NCBI RefSeq assembly: GCF_017872975.1
Contig: NZ_JAGGJP010000003.1
Coordinates: 186,001 to 250,000 of the forward strand
Length of the DNA: 64,000 bases
Reading direction: 5' to 3'
DNA from: Rubellimicrobium aerolatum
GTDB taxonomy: Bacteria; Pseudomonadota; Alphaproteobacteria; Rhodobacterales; Rhodobacteraceae
Part shown: positions 62,475-64,000 of the stretch, piece after piece
Numbering within the stretch: the first letter of the stretch is position 1
Layout: the number at the start of each line of letters is the position of its first letter
Translations under genes and position numbers: made by a program
The notes under the pieces: model-generated
The model's input: the letters and a program-made list of their open reading frames with translations, nothing else
The model's database searches: none
Told to the model about the DNA's origin: nothing

Positions 62475-62944
62475 TGCGGCGGCCGCGGTTCGCGACCCCC
62501 CTCTCCGCCGTCGCGCTGGCGGCGGCCGTGGCCGGCGCGCAGGCCAGGGCGGAGGAGGGGGCTCCGCCCGAGCGCACGGCCGCCGCCAACTACATCCTGC
62601 GCTGCGCCGGGTGCCACGGCCTGAGCGGCGAGGGCACGGTTGTCGGCGGCGTGCCGACCTTCCTCGGATCGGTCTCGGCCCTCGCCGCCGACGACCGGGG
62701 ACGGACCTACATGGCGAACGTGCCCGGCGTGCTCTCGGCCAGCCTCGGCGACGCCGAGATCGCCGCCGTCTTCAACTACGTGCTGGAGCGATGGGGCGAC
62801 GGGGGTCCGGTCCCCCCCTTCACCGCCGGCGAGGTGGCGGCGCGGCAGGCCGAGGCGGTCGGCGACATCGTGGCCTTCCGCCGCGACCTGGCGGAACGCC
62901 TCCGCCACGCCGGCGTGACCCTCGCCGACTATCCCTGGCCCTGA
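62471..62944 (+). CDS. second periplasmic monohaem cytochrome c
   Basis: 157 residues. Signal peptide (TPLSAVALAAAVAGAQARA), haem motif CAGCH (YILRCAGCHGLSGEG), likely Met ligand in GRTYMANVPG. Overlaps the first cytochrome by 4 bp. The second redox carrier of the operon; it is far too small to be MauG (a dihaem protein of about 370 residues). Confidence 0.9.
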   Translation: MMRRPRFATPLSAVALAAAVAGAQARAEEGAPPERTAAANYILRCAGCHGLSGEGTVVGGVPTFLGSVSALAADDRGRTYMANVPGVLSASLGDAEIAAVFNYVLERWGDGGPVPPFTAGEVAARQAEAVGDIVAFRRDLAERLRHAGVTLADYPWP

Positions 62945-62967
62945 TGGCCTCCGGTCGGGCGGCGGCA

Positions 62968-63034
62968 GGGGTTAACGCCGCGGTCACGAATCGCGCAACA
63001 CCACCGTTCGTTGCTGTCGGAGACCGTTAACCCC
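62968..63034. promoter_or_regulatory. 10-bp inverted repeat between convergent genes
   Basis: GGGGTTAACG (62968-62977) and CGTTAACCCC (63025-63034) are perfect inverted copies 47 bp apart. A direct repeat CACGAATCGCGC also occurs at about 62985 and 63060. It lies between the cytochrome and ABC-ATPase genes; it could be a bidirectional transcription stop or a binding site. Confidence 0.45.
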
Positions 63035-63261
63035 GCTCTGGCATCCTTCTCGCGACGCCCACGAATCGCGCCGCCCAGGAAAGGAGGACCGCCATGCCCA
63101 CCACCGCCCACGCCCACGCCGCCGACCATGCCGCCGACCATGCCGCCCCCAACCCGGCCTCCCGCCCCGAGGCCCCGGGCGGCCCGGCCCGGCCCGCCGA
63201 GGGCTTCGCCGTCCCGCGCCGCGACCCGGCGGACGCGCCCCCCCGCGAGGCCCGCGCCCCG

Positions 63262-64000
63262 TCAGGCCGGGAAACGGTGCTCCGTGCCGTCCTGCGGGCT
63301 GGCCCAGACCTCCGAGCCGGGGGCGAGCGTGGTCTCGCCGGCGGCGCGGGCCACCAGATCGCCCAGTTGCGGCACGTCGAGGTGAATGATCGCGTCCGCC
63401 CCCAGCCTCTCGACATGGCGCACCCGGCCATGCCAGCGGCCCCGCTCGGGCGAGAGCAGGACGTGCTCGGGCCGGATCCCGTAGACGCGGGCGCCCATGG
63501 CCCGGGCCGCCTCGCCCTCGTAGAGGTTCATCCTCGGGCTCCCCAGGAAGCCCGCGACGAAGGGCGTCGCCGGATGGCGGTACAGGTCCATCGGCGCGCC
63601 GGTCTGCTCGATCCGCCCGCCGTTCAGCACGACGATCCGGTCGGCCATGGTCATGGCCTCCACCTGGTCGTGCGTCACGTAGATCATGGTGGCGTCGAGC
63701 CGCCCGTGCAGCTCGGCCAACTCCAGCCGCATCTCGGCGCGCAAGCTGGCGTCGAGGTTCGACAGGGGCTCGTCGAACAGGAACACCTTGGGGTCGCGCA
63801 CGATGGCCCGCCCGATCGCCACCCGCTGCCGCTGGCCGCCCGACAGCGCCTTGGGCTTGCGGTCGAGCAGGTGCGAGAGCTGGAGGATGTCGGCGGCGTG
63901 GCGGACCCTGTCCTCGATCTCGGCCTTGGGACGCTTGGCGAGGCTGAGGCCGAAGCCGATGTTCTGCGCCACCGTCATGTGCGGATAGAGCGCGTAGTTC
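63262..64000 (-). CDS. MalK/UgpC-type sugar ABC transporter ATPase, 5' partial
   Basis: The start lies beyond the window; the frame is open at the edge ([20 protein letters not shown]). Signature LSGGQRQR, Walker [15 protein letters not shown]-loop [14 protein letters not shown], then a C-terminal TOBE/regulatory domain ([18 protein letters not shown]). This is the carbohydrate (CUT1) class; substrate unknown without the rest of the operon. Confidence 0.93.
   Translation of the reverse strand, partial: NYALYPHMTVAQNIGFGLSLAKRPKAEIEDRVRHAADILQLSHLLDRKPKALSGGQRQRVAIGRAIVRDPKVFLFDEPLSNLDASLRAEMRLELAELHGRLDATMIYVTHDQVEAMTMADRIVVLNGGRIEQTGAPMDLYRHPATPFVAGFLGSPRMNLYEGEAARAMGARVYGIRPEHVLLSPERGRWHGRVRHVERLGADAIIHLDVPQLGDLVARAAGETTLAPGSEVWASPQDGTEHRFPA

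Overview
The window is very GC-rich, with almost every codon ending in G or C. It looks like a chromosomal segment of an alphaproteobacterium of the Rhodobacteraceae type. The evidence is the rnd-kdsD-lptC-lptA-lptB-hpf-ptsN block, a VPLPA-CTERM secreted protein, a short single-domain RNase D, DUF1127 and DUF6894 proteins, and a REP-like intergenic element familiar from that family. The genus cannot be decided from the sequence.

Layout. 1-7.8 kb: cysQ (5' cut by the window), kdsB, galU, purU, a VPLPA-CTERM beta-propeller-like protein, and a three-gene ABC importer of the nitrate/sulfonate/taurine type. 7.8-14.9 kb: a cytosolic-looking S8 protease beside a separate gene resembling its own prodomain, then DUF1127, a small Lys/Ala-rich protein, tex, a cupin and a small unknown. 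14.9-23.4 kb: a multi-PAS hybrid histidine kinase, then the envelope block ptsN, hpf, lptB, lptA, lptC, kdsD, rnd, all on the minus strand. 23.6-34.8 kb: a 2,508-residue DUF11-repeat exported protein translationally coupled to a 1,190-residue outer-membrane barrel protein. 34.8-38.6 kb: an unknown gene, a repeat-rich gap and a CHASE4-GGDEF-EAL protein. 38.7-44.7 kb: a complete six-gene Mrp (A/B fused, C-G) Na+/H+ antiporter operon.

44.9-51.8 kb has low coding density and less strict codon use. It holds relics: a DUF2955 gene with a doubtful start, a truncated and frameshifted dienelactone hydrolase, an Abhydrolase_9 gene broken over three frames, a DUF6894 fragment and a YihY/BrkB tail. Among them are several intact small genes of the kind often seen near general-stress loci. 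51.9-56.2 kb is an MCE (Mla/Pqi-like) lipid-transport operon: STAS-permease, ATPase, MCE protein, lipoprotein. It is followed by an IS3 relic, a Crp-type regulator, a second broken DUF6894 gene and a single-domain response regulator.

59.2-62.9 kb is a tryptophan tryptophylquinone (TTQ) amine dehydrogenase operon: heavy chain, MauE, MauD, light chain and two c-type cytochromes. Both dehydrogenase chains resemble aromatic amine dehydrogenase more than methylamine dehydrogenase. The light chain lacks cysteines at both positions of one conserved disulfide. The window ends inside a MalK/UgpC-type ABC ATPase on the minus strand.

The best candidates for something undescribed are the free-standing prodomain-like protein beside the S8 protease, the altered disulfide pattern of the TTQ light chain, the giant DUF11/barrel pair, and degenerate copies of gene 3' ends lying just downstream of two genes (ptsN and the EAL gene). 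No CRISPR array, tRNA, rRNA or intact insertion sequence was seen.
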